Shown piece by piece: positions 28,163 through 36,795 of a stretch of DNA of 64,000 bases. Numbering within the stretch: the first letter of the stretch is position 1; the number at the start of each line of letters is the position of its first letter. The position numbers and the translations under genes were made by a program. The DNA is from Nocardia asteroides (GTDB lineage: Bacteria > Actinomycetota > Actinomycetes > Mycobacteriales > Mycobacteriaceae): positions 2,284,001 to 2,348,000 of the forward strand of contig NZ_LR134352.1 in assembly GCF_900637185.1 (NCBI RefSeq), given 5' to 3'. The notes beneath the pieces were generated by a model. That model was not told where the DNA came from and did no database searches. It saw only the letters and a program-made list of their open reading frames with translations.

Positions 28163-29709
28163 GAGCCGACCGTCGAGTGCTGGTCGGCGGGCGGGGTGTA
28201 CACCTCGGGCGACAACTCCAGGGTGAGCAGGCCGTTGTCGGCGCAGGTGGCCCACAGCTGATTGCCACGCCATTCGGGAGCGGAGAAGCACCAGTCGGTG
28301 GAGAGGTCGCCGAAGGCCACGTCGCCGGTGCGCGAGCTGGTCGCCTGCTCGGGATCGAAGGCGCCCGACTCGACGGCCTGCATGACCGAGGGCGCGCTGA
28401 GCAGCGGGATACCGATGATCGAGGCGAGGGCGTGCGGGGAGTTCCACAGCTCGCTGTTCTGGCCGGTGCGCGCGGGCGGGTTGTAGTAGGCGATCTCGCG
28501 CGCCTGGAACGGATCGCGCACATCGAACACCCGGATACCGGAGGAGATCCAGCCACACGCGAGCGCGGTGGGATTCACCGGACGGTCGGCGGAGCAGTAG
28601 TGGGCGTCGTAGGCGAACAGTGAGCCGCCCATGCTGGAGGCCATCGCGCTGTCGCGGTGCTGCGCCAGATTGATCTCCAGCTTGATCGTGTTCACCACGC
28701 GCGGGTGGGTGTCGTCGGAGATGTCGATGAGTTTGACCCCGCCCGAGCCCGCCTCGTCGGCGCTGAACAGGTACGGCACGCCGTTGTAGGTGACGGGGAC
28801 GTTCTGCTGGGTCGCCCAGCCGTCGGTCCAGGTGAGCTGGGCGATGATCGGCACCTGCGGGTCGGGATCACGTCGCTGCACCGCGGAGGTGTCCAGGATG
28901 GTCAGCCCGCCCATGTTGTTCGCCAGATACAGACGGTTGCCGTCGGCGCGCAGGCCCATGCCGTGCATGGACTGGCCCGGCATGCCCTGCCAGATCACGC
29001 GGGGGTCGGCCGGATCGGTCAGGTCGACGGCGCTGACGATGCCGGGGATGACGCCCGATGCCCAATAGGTGCGGCCGTCGGGGGAGAAGCCGCCTTCGTG
29101 CGCCGTGATCTGCACCGGCAGGCTCAGGTCGGTGCCGGGGCCCGGGTTGAGCAGGCGCGGGTGCGCGCAGTCGGAGATGTCGTAGACCGAGATCAGCCCG
29201 GCGCCGGTGAACGCGGGAACGCCGGTGCCGACCAGTAGCTTTCGCGCGGCGTTGACCTTGAGGCTCTCCCAGGTGCCGGCCAGCATGGCCGGCTCGGTGA
29301 GCGTGGCGGTGAGCACCGGGTTCGCCGGATCGGCGACGTCGATCACCTGCACGCCCTGCGCGGGACCGAGCAGGTTGCCGGGGAAGAAGCTGCCCAGGTA
29401 GACGCAGTGGTCGAACTGGGTCGAGGTGATTCCGGCGCCGCGCCCGGCGTACCCGCCGATGCGGCTGATATTGCACCGGTAGCCCTGGGTGCTGCGGCCA
29501 CTGTCGCGGTCGGCGGCGGATACGTCGCCCTGTAGGCCGGGTTCCGGGAGTGCGTCGCCCGCGCAACTCGCTCGGGCGACGGAGGTGTCGGCGATCGTCC
29601 GGTTCTCCAGGACGACCCCGGTGGAGTCGGGCTGTGCCAGGCCGGTGGTAGTGGGAATCAGCAGCACGGCCGCCGCGGCGACGAGCAGGCGGCGATGGGG
29701 AGTTCTCAT
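28159..29709 (-). CDS. Secreted LVIVD-repeat protein
   Basis: This 516-residue protein has a signal peptide (residues 1-25). The mature part contains LVIVD-type beta-propeller blades: VQVIDVADPANP, ISVYDISDCAHP, VSAVDLTDPADP, VKLIDISDDTHP and IRVFDVRDP. Such proteins are extracytoplasmic and mostly uncharacterised. It is translationally coupled upstream to a TetR regulator and downstream to DUF305, so the three act in one pathway, perhaps binding a metal or surface polymer (inference). Confidence 0.87.
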   Translation of the reverse strand: MRTPHRRLLVAAAAVLLIPTTTGLAQPDSTGVVLENRTIADTSVARASCAGDALPEPGLQGDVSAADRDSGRSTQGYRCNISRIGGYAGRGAGITSTQFDHCVYLGSFFPGNLLGPAQGVQVIDVADPANPVLTATLTEPAMLAGTWESLKVNAARKLLVGTGVPAFTGAGLISVYDISDCAHPRLLNPGPGTDLSLPVQITAHEGGFSPDGRTYWASGVIPGIVSAVDLTDPADPRVIWQGMPGQSMHGMGLRADGNRLYLANNMGGLTILDTSAVQRRDPDPQVPIIAQLTWTDGWATQQNVPVTYNGVPYLFSADEAGSGGVKLIDISDDTHPRVVNTIKLEINLAQHRDSAMASSMGGSLFAYDAHYCSADRPVNPTALACGWISSGIRVFDVRDPFQAREIAYYNPPARTGQNSELWNSPHALASIIGIPLLSAPSVMQAVESGAFDPEQATSSRTGDVAFGDLSTDWCFSAPEWRGNQLWATCADNGLLTLELSPEVYTPPADQHSTVGS

Positions 29710-30314
29710 GTCGTACTTTCGTGGTGGATGGCCAGAGTGACCAGGGCGTCGGCCGTCTGGCGGCAGAAGCGCTCGCCGTCCTCGTCGCCGCGGGTGAGGG
29801 CGCGCAGCAGCGTGGCGCCGCGCAGGAATTCGAAGAGCAGATCGGGATCACAGGTAGGGGAGACCTGGCCGGACTCGATCGCCGCGTCGATGGTGGCGCG
29901 CAGCGCGACCCGCGCCAGGCCCTCGCCGCGCTCACGGAGCCGCTGGTAGCTCTGCTCGTCGTCGTGATAGGCCGAGAGCAGGCCGGGGATGCCGGAGCGC
30001 GCCGCGGGGTGGGTGGCGGCGGCGAAGAACAACCTGGTCCACGCGAGCAGATCCGCGCCGATGTCACCGGTGGGCTGGGGGACCACGCCGGTGTCGAGCG
30101 CGAAGATCGCGTCCTCGACGAGGTGGATCTTGTTGGGCCACCGCCGGTAGATCGAGGTGGCGACGACCCCGGCTCGGCGCGCGACGCCCTGGATCGTCGT
30201 GGCCTGAAAACCCTGTTCCACCAGCAGTTCCTGGGTGGCGCGCAGCACCTGTTCGTCCAGCTGTGGGTCACGTGGACGGCCGGGACCCTGCCGGACCTCG
30301 CTCTGTTCGGTCAC
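29706..30314 (-). CDS. TetR-family regulator
   Basis: This 202-residue protein has an N-terminal TetR HTH (TTIQGVARRAGVVATSIYRRW, about residues 39-59) and a TetR_C-type helical domain. It is first in a three-gene operon (TetR, LVIVD, DUF305) with ATGA overlaps. The divergent gap to the AttH-like gene carries an inverted repeat, so it probably represses itself and the divergent pair. Confidence 0.87.
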   Translation of the reverse strand: MTEQSEVRQGPGRPRDPQLDEQVLRATQELLVEQGFQATTIQGVARRAGVVATSIYRRWPNKIHLVEDAIFALDTGVVPQPTGDIGADLLAWTRLFFAAATHPAARSGIPGLLSAYHDDEQSYQRLRERGEGLARVALRATIDAAIESGQVSPTCDPDLLFEFLRGATLLRALTRGDEDGERFCRQTADALVTLAIHHESTT

Positions 30315-30385
30315 CGATCACTCCTCCTTCGATGTCGGCAGAGCGTAGCCGAGATCGGATCTTTTTAAAAACGCGTCATGGTGTA

Positions 30386-30406
30386 TTCAAATTGGGCTAA
30401 CTTGAA
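30386..30406. promoter_or_regulatory. TetR-type inverted repeat
   Basis: TTCAAATT-N5-AACTTGAA, 8-bp arms with one mismatch, lies 72 bp from the TetR start and 34 bp from the AttH-like start. The position and symmetry fit a TetR operator. Confidence 0.5.
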
Positions 30407-30439
30407 ACCTGTTCCTCCCTTACTCGCGAAGGAAACGCC

Positions 30440-31555
30440 ATGCTGACTCCTCAGGACGAACTGCTCTGCCACCAACTGCCGACCACGTTCGACCACGTCG
30501 TCCAGAGCGATCTGCGCTGGACCGAGCGCATCGTGCTCTACGGCTTCGACACCACCGGCCGGGTCAGCGTCATGACCGGCATGGCGCGCTACCCCAACCG
30601 CAATGTCATAGACGCCTACGCGATGGTCACTATCGACGGCAAGGCGCACGTGACGCGCCTGTCGCGGGAGATCAGCGGCAAGTACGACGACCTGGGTGCC
30701 TGGCAGGTCGGCCCCTACCGCTACGAGATCACCGAGCCGCTGCGCGGCGTGCGCGCGAGCCTCGGCGACAACGATCACGGGCTGCGCCTCGAACTGAACT
30801 TCGCCGGCCAGTTCCCCGCCTACGAGCAGGAACCCGCCTTCTTCCGCACCCGCGGCCGGGTCCGCGAGGACGCGCGACGCTACTACCAGAACGGTGAGAT
30901 CTCCGGCTGGCTCGAGGTCGACGGCGAACGCATCGAGATCGATCCGAGCACCTGGTGGTTCGGTCGCGACCACTCGTGGGGCACCAGGCACGGCGGTGGT
31001 GGCGGCAGCCTCGGTGAGGGTGCCGGCCTGCAGCCCTCGGAGATCCCGGACGGCGTCCTGTACTTCATGGGCATCTTCCAGTTCGACGACGAGTTGGTGC
31101 ATTTCGCCCAGCGCGAGACCGCGGATGGGCAGCGCTGGCACTTCGAAGGCTCCATCCAGCAGCCCATCGAGGCGCAGGTGCCGACCGTGCCGATCGTCAG
31201 CGTGACCCACGACCTGAAGTTCCGTGACGACTTCCGGATCGTCACCGAGGGCGCGTTCACCACGACCGCCGCCGATGGCACCGTCCGCACCTTCACCGTG
31301 ACCGCGCTGCACGACTTCTGGCCGGGCTTGGCCGGCTACGACATGTACCGCGGCTACGCCTCCGGCATCTGGAAGGGCGAGTCCTACAGCGACGGCTTCA
31401 CCGTCGATCTCGACAACACCGACGAACTGCGGCAGGTCAGCATGCTCACCGAGACGTTCTGCAAAGTCGAGAGCAGCGCGGGCGAAGTCGGCTACGGCTT
31501 GGTGGAGATGGTGTTCATGGGGCGCAACGCCCGTTACGGATACGAGGGCTACTGA
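30440..31555 (+). CDS. AttH/CrtC lipocalin-like protein
   Basis: This 371-residue protein is rich in beta-strands and has WWFGRDHSWGTRHG near residue 175. This motif is typical of the hydroxyneurosporene-synthase (CrtC)/AttH-like double-calycin family (also DUF7064/7065), found in actinobacteria near steroid and lipid catabolism genes. No signal peptide. It overlaps the next gene (TGATG), a kinase-like protein, so the two probably act on the same lipophilic substrate. Function not established. Confidence 0.72.
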   Translation: MLTPQDELLCHQLPTTFDHVVQSDLRWTERIVLYGFDTTGRVSVMTGMARYPNRNVIDAYAMVTIDGKAHVTRLSREISGKYDDLGAWQVGPYRYEITEPLRGVRASLGDNDHGLRLELNFAGQFPAYEQEPAFFRTRGRVREDARRYYQNGEISGWLEVDGERIEIDPSTWWFGRDHSWGTRHGGGGGSLGEGAGLQPSEIPDGVLYFMGIFQFDDELVHFAQRETADGQRWHFEGSIQQPIEAQVPTVPIVSVTHDLKFRDDFRIVTEGAFTTTAADGTVRTFTVTALHDFWPGLAGYDMYRGYASGIWKGESYSDGFTVDLDNTDELRQVSMLTETFCKVESSAGEVGYGLVEMVFMGRNARYGYEGY

Positions 31556-32574
31556 TGACCGCTCGACCCACGGCAGAAGATCTGCCCGCGGCCGTCGTCC
31601 CCGTGCTGCGCGAAGTATTCTCCGGCGCCCGGGTGTCGAACTGGTCGGCCAGCCCGCGCGGGCTGGCGACCGAGACCTTCCTGTTCGACGTGGAGCGCGA
31701 TGACGCCGAGCCGGTGTCGCTGGTGCTGCGCCGCCCGCCCGAGGTCGCGCTGTTTCCCGACTACGACCTGCTGCGGCAGGTGCTCGTCATGCGTCGGCTC
31801 GCCGACACCGCGATCCCGGTTCCCGCCGTCCGCTGGCTGGATCGTGGCGCCGACGCTCTCGGCAGTCAGTACTTCGTGATGGACCGGATCGAGGGCAGCG
31901 CGCCCGGTGACCTGCCGTCCTATCATTCGGCCGGGCTGTACTTCGATGCCGAGCCCGCCGATCGGGCCAAGATGTGGTGGGGCTGCGTCGACACCATCGC
32001 CGAGATCCACCAGCTCGACTGGCGCGCCCTGAATCTGGACTTCCTGTCGTTTCCGCAATACGGGACCGCGCCGCTCGAGCAGATGATCGGCTATGTCGAC
32101 ACCGCGCTGGACTGGGCGTCGGCCACCCAGCCGCCCGCACTGCGCCGGGCTGTGGACTGGCTGCGCGCCAATCTGTACGAACCCGAGCACGTGACGCTGT
32201 GCTGGGGCGACGCCCGCATGTCGAACATCCTCTACGACACCGAATTCCGGGTCACCGGCGTGCTCGATTGGGAGATCGCCTACATCGGCGACCACGAGGC
32301 CGACCTCGCCTGGATGCTGTTCCTGGACTGGGCGTGTTCGGAATTCCAGGACACCGAACGACTTCCGGGCACGCCGACCCGGGAGGAGACCATCGCGCGC
32401 TACGAGGTGCGCAGTGGGATGACGGTGCGCAACCTGCGCTACAACGAGATTCTGGCGGCCGTCCTGCTCAGCATCCCGCTGCTGCGGATGGCGCACCGGC
32501 TACAGCTGCCGCCGGAGATCGACGTGACCGCGTTCTGCGCTCAGCGGATCGAGCAGTTGCTGGCCGAGGATTAG
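31555..32574 (+). CDS. APH-family phosphotransferase, ACAD10-like
   Basis: This 339-residue protein has the aminoglycoside-phosphotransferase fold with CWGDARMSNILYD as the catalytic loop (near residue 220) and VLDWEIAYIGDHEADL as the metal-binding stretch, the form seen in ACAD10/FadE36-type kinases linked to lipid or sterol catabolism. Coupled by TGATG overlap to the AttH-like gene. A role phosphorylating a hydroxy-acyl substrate is possible but not shown. Confidence 0.85.
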   Translation: MTARPTAEDLPAAVVPVLREVFSGARVSNWSASPRGLATETFLFDVERDDAEPVSLVLRRPPEVALFPDYDLLRQVLVMRRLADTAIPVPAVRWLDRGADALGSQYFVMDRIEGSAPGDLPSYHSAGLYFDAEPADRAKMWWGCVDTIAEIHQLDWRALNLDFLSFPQYGTAPLEQMIGYVDTALDWASATQPPALRRAVDWLRANLYEPEHVTLCWGDARMSNILYDTEFRVTGVLDWEIAYIGDHEADLAWMLFLDWACSEFQDTERLPGTPTREETIARYEVRSGMTVRNLRYNEILAAVLLSIPLLRMAHRLQLPPEIDVTAFCAQRIEQLLAED

Positions 32575-33145
32575 GTGTGGTCACGGGTCGCGGCGGCTCG
32601 GAATGACGTTACGCCGCGCCCCGGTCGGCCGCGGGACGACGGCCGGATCGTGGCAGGCGGATAGCTCCGAAGTCGGTTGTTCCTGAATTCCGGTCTGGTG
32701 CCGGGCCCGGTTGCCCATGCTTTGGGTTTCCTAGGGGGAGGCGCAAGGCAACCGCGTGACTTGCACATTTCCGTTTCGTTGGCGATTCGGAAGCAAAGCA
32801 CGGATAAGGAAACCTTCTGACCTGGGGAACGGTGTCGCAGGTTTGTGCCCTCGGCAGGACACGCAAAACATGGGCAACTGGAAAACGCCTGGTCATCGCG
32901 GGTTCCTATCCGATCTGACGATCACGGTCTGCCGGTACGGATAGGTCTCTGGTCCCATGTTCGATGTGCCCACGGCGGGGCACATCGAACATGGGAACGC
33001 GATTGACCTGATGTCTCTCGCTGGGCAGCTGGTGGTGGAAGCTGATTTCTCGCTGGCGGAGGTCTACAGCCTTTCGAGCTTGATTGCCAGGTTGGGCCTT
33101 GGAACCGGGCGGGGGAGCGGAGCGCGGCAGGACGGGCGGGTTCGC
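32575..33145. other. 571-bp gap with repeat copy 2 and strong hairpin
   Basis: No complete gene is seen. From left to right it holds an inverted partial copy of the repeat core (32710-32724 pairs with 32864-32878 at 14 of 15 bases), the second repeat core and a 19-bp hairpin. After the hairpin a + strand frame from about 33010 encodes a plausible amphipathic segment (LVVEADFSLAEVYSLSSL) that runs into the antisense of the next gene; it may be a gene truncated at an insertion junction. Confidence 0.45.
32816..32996 (+). repeat. Repeat element, copy 2
   Basis: The core at 32852-32922 matches 20759-20829. Upstream, TCTGACCTG and CAGGT echo the left hairpin of copy 1 in degraded form. Downstream, 32953-32971 pairs perfectly with 32978-32996 (19-bp stem, 6-base loop), in the place where copy 1 has an imperfect hairpin. 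Together the copies bracket 12 kb in direct orientation. Confidence 0.6.
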
Positions 33146-33757
33146 TCAGGTAGTGATTCGGCCGATCCCGGGGGCAAAGCGGCCGGTGGTGGCCAGATAG
33201 TTGCGGTAGTCTGCGCCGTGGACGCGGGTCAGGTAGGGCTCCTCGACGATCCGGACCTGCAGTTCGATCATGGCCACGAGCAGGACGAATCCGACGATAG
33301 CCATGAGGTTTGGAATGATCAGGGTGATCCCGGCGGCGAAGACGAGCATGGCGGTGAAGATCGGGTTGCGCACCAGCCCGAACACTCCGGTGTGCACGAG
33401 GGTGGTTGTTTCGGTGTCGTCGACGCCGATGCGCCAGGAATCGCCCATTTGGTCTTGCGCATAGAGCGTCGCGGCGATCCCGGCGACCGCCAGCGCGACG
33501 CCGAGCGCCTGAACCGGTGTGGCGGTCAGGGCCGCTATGGGTGCGAGTAGCCCGGTCAGCTGCAGTAGCGCCGCGGCCACGCCGACGGCGATGGCAGCGA
33601 TGAAGCCGACTCCGGCGAACCACTCCAGCGAGCCGGGGCGGCCGCTGACTCCACGGAATCCGGTCGATCCGGTGTGTCGGTGCTGGCGCCAGCTGCGCCA
33701 CCCGAAACCCAGTACTCCGAAGATCAGATACAGGGCCAGCGCCCACCAAACCGTCAT
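33146..33757 (-). CDS. Isoprenylcysteine carboxylmethyltransferase-like membrane protein
   Basis: This 203-residue protein has four to five hydrophobic spans and the ICMT/phosphatidylethanolamine N-methyltransferase signature: MGDSWRIGVD, then LVHTGVFGLVRNPIF, and EEPYLTRVHGADYRNY near the C-terminus. Bacterial members are S-adenosylmethionine-dependent membrane methyltransferases, often beside metal-resistance genes, with unknown substrates. It lies 76 bp downstream of the CDF transporter in the same direction and is probably in its operon. Confidence 0.82.
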   Translation of the reverse strand: MTVWWALALYLIFGVLGFGWRSWRQHRHTGSTGFRGVSGRPGSLEWFAGVGFIAAIAVGVAAALLQLTGLLAPIAALTATPVQALGVALAVAGIAATLYAQDQMGDSWRIGVDDTETTTLVHTGVFGLVRNPIFTAMLVFAAGITLIIPNLMAIVGFVLLVAMIELQVRIVEEPYLTRVHGADYRNYLATTGRFAPGIGRITT

Positions 33758-33833
33758 GGTGTTTCTCCTCGTTTCAAGCAGAGGTCGTAGCAGTAGTCGT
33801 GGGGTCGGTGCCGGATGGCCTGTTGTGTAGCGC

Positions 33834-34763
33834 CTACCAGGTTGTTTTCCGGCACTGCTCGCTGCCGTGCCCAGGTTCGATCTGCACCGTGGCGTGGCCG
33901 AGGTGATAGGACTCGGCTAGTAGCTGTTGGGCCGCGCGCAACACGGTGTCGGCGTCGGCGTCGGGGTTGGTCACCAGGTGCGTGGAGGCGACTTCCATGC
34001 CAGGGGTCAGGGTCCACACGTGCAGGTCGTGTACCTCCTCGACGCCGTCGAGGCCCTGCAAGGAGTGTTCGATCTGGGCGAGGTCAAGCTCGGCGGGCGC
34101 GTGCTGGAACAGGATCCGCAGAGCTTGGCGGCCCAGGTGGAACGCGCGTGGCAGGACGAACAGTCCGATGGCGACGCCGATCGCGGGGTCGGCGTAGCGC
34201 CAGCCGAAGATGATGGTGATCAGGCCACTGGCCAGCACGCCGAGTGAGCCGAGCATGTCGGCCATGACTTCCAGGTACGCACCGCGCACGTTGAGGCTGT
34301 CCTTGGCGCCTTCGCGCAAGATCAGCATGCTGATCACGTTCATCAGCAGGCCGACTACCGCGACGACCGCCACGGGCAGGCCGGGTACCTCCGGCGGATC
34401 CGACAGGCGCCCGACGGCTTCGTAGAGAACCCAACCGGCAACGCCGAACAGCAGGATCGCGTTGAACAGTGCGGCAAAGACCTCGGCGCGATACATCCCG
34501 AACGAGCGTGCACCGCCGATAGTGGCGTGGCGGGCGATCAAGATCGCCACCAGCGCCATCGTCACCCCGAACACATCGGTGAACACGTGCGCTGAATCCG
34601 ACAACAGTGCCAGCGACGAGGTCGAGAGCCCGACCACGACCTGCGCGACGAAGGTGACCAGGCCCAGACCGATCACGATCGCGAGGCGGATGGTGTAGCG
34701 ACTCGACGCGCTGCCCTGATCCGGATTGCTCGATCCGTGACTGTGCCCGTGTCCCGCGCCCAT
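33834..34763 (-). CDS. Cation diffusion facilitator (CDF) metal exporter
   Basis: This 309-residue protein has a His-rich N-terminus (GHGHSHG), six membrane spans, the transport-site pairs SDSAHVFTD in the second span and MADMLGSLGV in the fifth, and a cytoplasmic C-terminal domain with VHDLHVWTLTPGM. This is the CzcD/ZitB pattern of proton-driven Zn/Co/Cd exporters. ATG 34763 is preceded by GGGAGG. An ArsR/SmtB-type palindrome lies 69 bp upstream, so it is probably metal-induced. Exact metal not predictable. Confidence 0.9.
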   Translation of the reverse strand: MGAGHGHSHGSSNPDQGSASSRYTIRLAIVIGLGLVTFVAQVVVGLSTSSLALLSDSAHVFTDVFGVTMALVAILIARHATIGGARSFGMYRAEVFAALFNAILLFGVAGWVLYEAVGRLSDPPEVPGLPVAVVAVVGLLMNVISMLILREGAKDSLNVRGAYLEVMADMLGSLGVLASGLITIIFGWRYADPAIGVAIGLFVLPRAFHLGRQALRILFQHAPAELDLAQIEHSLQGLDGVEEVHDLHVWTLTPGMEVASTHLVTNPDADADTVLRAAQQLLAESYHLGHATVQIEPGHGSEQCRKTTW

Positions 34764-34831
34764 CGGACGACCTCCCTCGTTGCTGTGGTGAACTCCCCGT
34801 CCAGGCACTCATGCCTGACTCGTAAATAATA

Positions 34832-34851
34832 ACATGCGCATGTGCGCATGT
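34832..34851 (-). promoter_or_regulatory. ArsR/SmtB-type operator upstream of the CDF gene
   Basis: ACATGCGCA-TG-TGCGCATGT, 9-bp perfect arms with a 2-bp centre in an otherwise AT-rich stretch, is the shape of SmtB/KmtR-family operators. No ArsR gene is adjacent; the only one in the window is 20 kb away and has a different dyad. Confidence 0.6.
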
Positions 34852-34969
34852 GTATCTCTATTTGGCCGACCCGTGGATGACCCACCGCTGTTTGCTCGCT
34901 GTACCGCCATAAACGTTGCCGATCAACGAGGCATCATCCGGCCACTGCCGAAGCTGCGGATGGCCTGGA

Positions 34970-36112
34970 TCATCGAGTGCTCCGCGAGAAACGCACAGAA
35001 TCAACCGGCTGCGTTCGGTGAGGGGCGATGACAGTGGTGCAGCGTGTCCACGCCTGCACGACCTGCTCGGTGGGATGACCGATGGTGGCAGGCTCGATCG
35101 GTGGGCCGCTGTCGAGCAGCCCGTGACGGTGGCAGTACTCGTCGTTGAAGATGGTGTCGAAGTAGCGGTGGGGACCATCGGGGAAGACGGCCGCGATTCG
35201 GGTATCAGCTGAGTGATTCCCTGCTGCCCAACCCGCGACGAGCGCGACGGCGCCTACGCTCCAGCCTCCGGTGGCGTGGTGGGTGCCGGCCAGTGCGCGT
35301 GCGGCCCAGACAGCTTCGGCCGGTGCGACCCAGTGCACTTCGTCGAACGCGGCGTAGTCGACGTTGCAGGGGTAGATACTCGAGCCCAGCCCGCGCATCA
35401 AGCGGGTCCCCGCAGGTTGCCCGAATATTGTCGAGGCGATGGTGTCGACCCCGATCAAGCGCATGTGTGGATGGAATCGGCGCAGCACTCGCGCGATCCC
35501 CGCGGAGTGTCCGCCGGTGCCGACCGAGCACACCAGCACGTCGACGCGACCCAGCTGGGCGACCAATTCCAACGCCAAGGAGTCATAAGCATCGACGTTG
35601 TCGGGATTGTTGTACTGGTTCGGGCACCAGGCCGTGGAGTCGGCGTCGAGGAGTTCGGCGACCCGGTCGCATCGCGCAAGTTGCCATCCGCCGCTGGCGT
35701 GTGGCTCGGTGACGAGTTCGATCCGGGTGCCGTACGCGGCGAGCATGCTGCGCATCAGCGGCTCCATGCCTGGATCGGTGACGAGGGTGACCGGGTGTCC
35801 GAAGAATGTGCCTGCCAGCGCCAATCCCAATCCGAGGGTTCCGCTGGTGGATTCGATTATCCGTGCGCCTGGCAGCAATTCGCCGCGGGAGCGGGCGCGC
35901 TCGACCATGTGCAGGCCGGGCCGATCTTTCATGCCACCTGGGTTGGCCCCTTCGAGTTTCGCCCAGAACCCGCGCCCGCGCGGGGCCAGCGGTGGACCGA
36001 TCCACAAGACCGGGGTGTTTCCGACCAGCGCGTCCGGCCGGAGGCAGCGTGCGGCCGTGGTGAGCAGGTTGGCGGGGGTGATTCGCAGTTCGTCGAGCAA
36101 AGCGTCGTCCAT
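34970..36112 (-). CDS. PLP-dependent cysteine synthase-like enzyme
   Basis: This 380-residue fold-type-II PLP protein resembles CysK/CysM/SbnA. It has NTPVLW at the start, [15 protein letters not shown] with the PLP lysine near residue 62, [12 protein letters not shown] (the phosphate/substrate loop) and [12 protein letters not shown]. Such enzymes build or break Cys, cystathionine or diaminopropionate by beta-replacement or elimination. The setting among metal-export genes suggests a thiol-supply or sulfide-producing role (inference). ATG 36112 is chosen over 36160. Confidence 0.82.
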   Translation of the reverse strand: MDDALLDELRITPANLLTTAARCLRPDALVGNTPVLWIGPPLAPRGRGFWAKLEGANPGGMKDRPGLHMVERARSRGELLPGARIIESTSGTLGLGLALAGTFFGHPVTLVTDPGMEPLMRSMLAAYGTRIELVTEPHASGGWQLARCDRVAELLDADSTAWCPNQYNNPDNVDAYDSLALELVAQLGRVDVLVCSVGTGGHSAGIARVLRRFHPHMRLIGVDTIASTIFGQPAGTRLMRGLGSSIYPCNVDYAAFDEVHWVAPAEAVWAARALAGTHHATGGWSVGAVALVAGWAAGNHSADTRIAAVFPDGPHRYFDTIFNDEYCHRHGLLDSGPPIEPATIGHPTEQVVQAWTRCTTVIAPHRTQPVDSVRFSRSTR

Positions 36113-36200
36113 GAAGGTTTCCGTTCTGTTCGCCAAGAGCGTGTGACCGGCAGCGACCACTGGCCGACAGCAACTGATGCGTCGGCCTGGTGCTTGCCTG

Positions 36201-36605
36201 TCAGCAACGGCGGATACAGATTCGGATCAGACGTTCGGGGCCGCTTTGGACACGAACTGTGCTCGACCGCGGCGGACCGCGTAGCTGCGGCGTAGGCCAC
36301 GGGTCGGTCCCGAAAAGTGGGTCAACCTGGTCGAGCATTCCGGGGCCGGTCTCGTCGGTGCGGGTCAGTACAGCGTCCGCCCGGACCCCGTTGTAGGAGC
36401 AATGGGTCGAGCCGCCGTCGAGATCGGTGTGCCTGCAGGCGGATTCGGTGATCGCATCCGATTCGGATGGGTCGACAACGAGGTGGCGATGACCGGTGGC
36501 GACAATGTCGCGAGATTCGAGTAGCCGACAATCAGCGATACCCGATGCCAGGACGACGCCAACAAGAATGAGCACAACGGCGCACCACATACCCGGAACG
36601 CGCAC
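36201..36605 (-). CDS. Hypothetical membrane-anchored protein
   Basis: This 134-residue frame starts at GTG 36605, with AGGA five bases upstream. A single hydrophobic span (about residues 7-24, [18 protein letters not shown]) is followed by a soluble part with paired cysteines in [17 protein letters not shown]. Codon use is normal for the region. No family recognised; an extracytoplasmic small domain is likely. Confidence 0.45.
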   Translation of the reverse strand: MRVPGMWCAVVLILVGVVLASGIADCRLLESRDIVATGHRHLVVDPSESDAITESACRHTDLDGGSTHCSYNGVRADAVLTRTDETGPGMLDQVDPLFGTDPWPTPQLRGPPRSSTVRVQSGPERLIRICIRRC

Positions 36606-36795
36606 CCTGTTCCTCACGGCAGCCGATCGTACGCCGACGTGATCTTGAAAGCGGCAGACACATCGTCGCGGCGGCATGCCGCAATCAGTGGAGTGCGCCG
36701 CCACAACGATCGGGTCGTCTTCGCTGCCTCGCCAGACGCCGGGACCGGGCTCGCAAACCGGTGAGGCTGCGAGCCCGGTCGATTCGGGCACCTGA

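Noticed and set aside
32957..33550. A + strand frame of 197 codons beginning inside the hairpin
   Set aside because: Most of it is antisense to the ICMT-like gene. Only the first part could be a gene remnant, noted in the gap entry.
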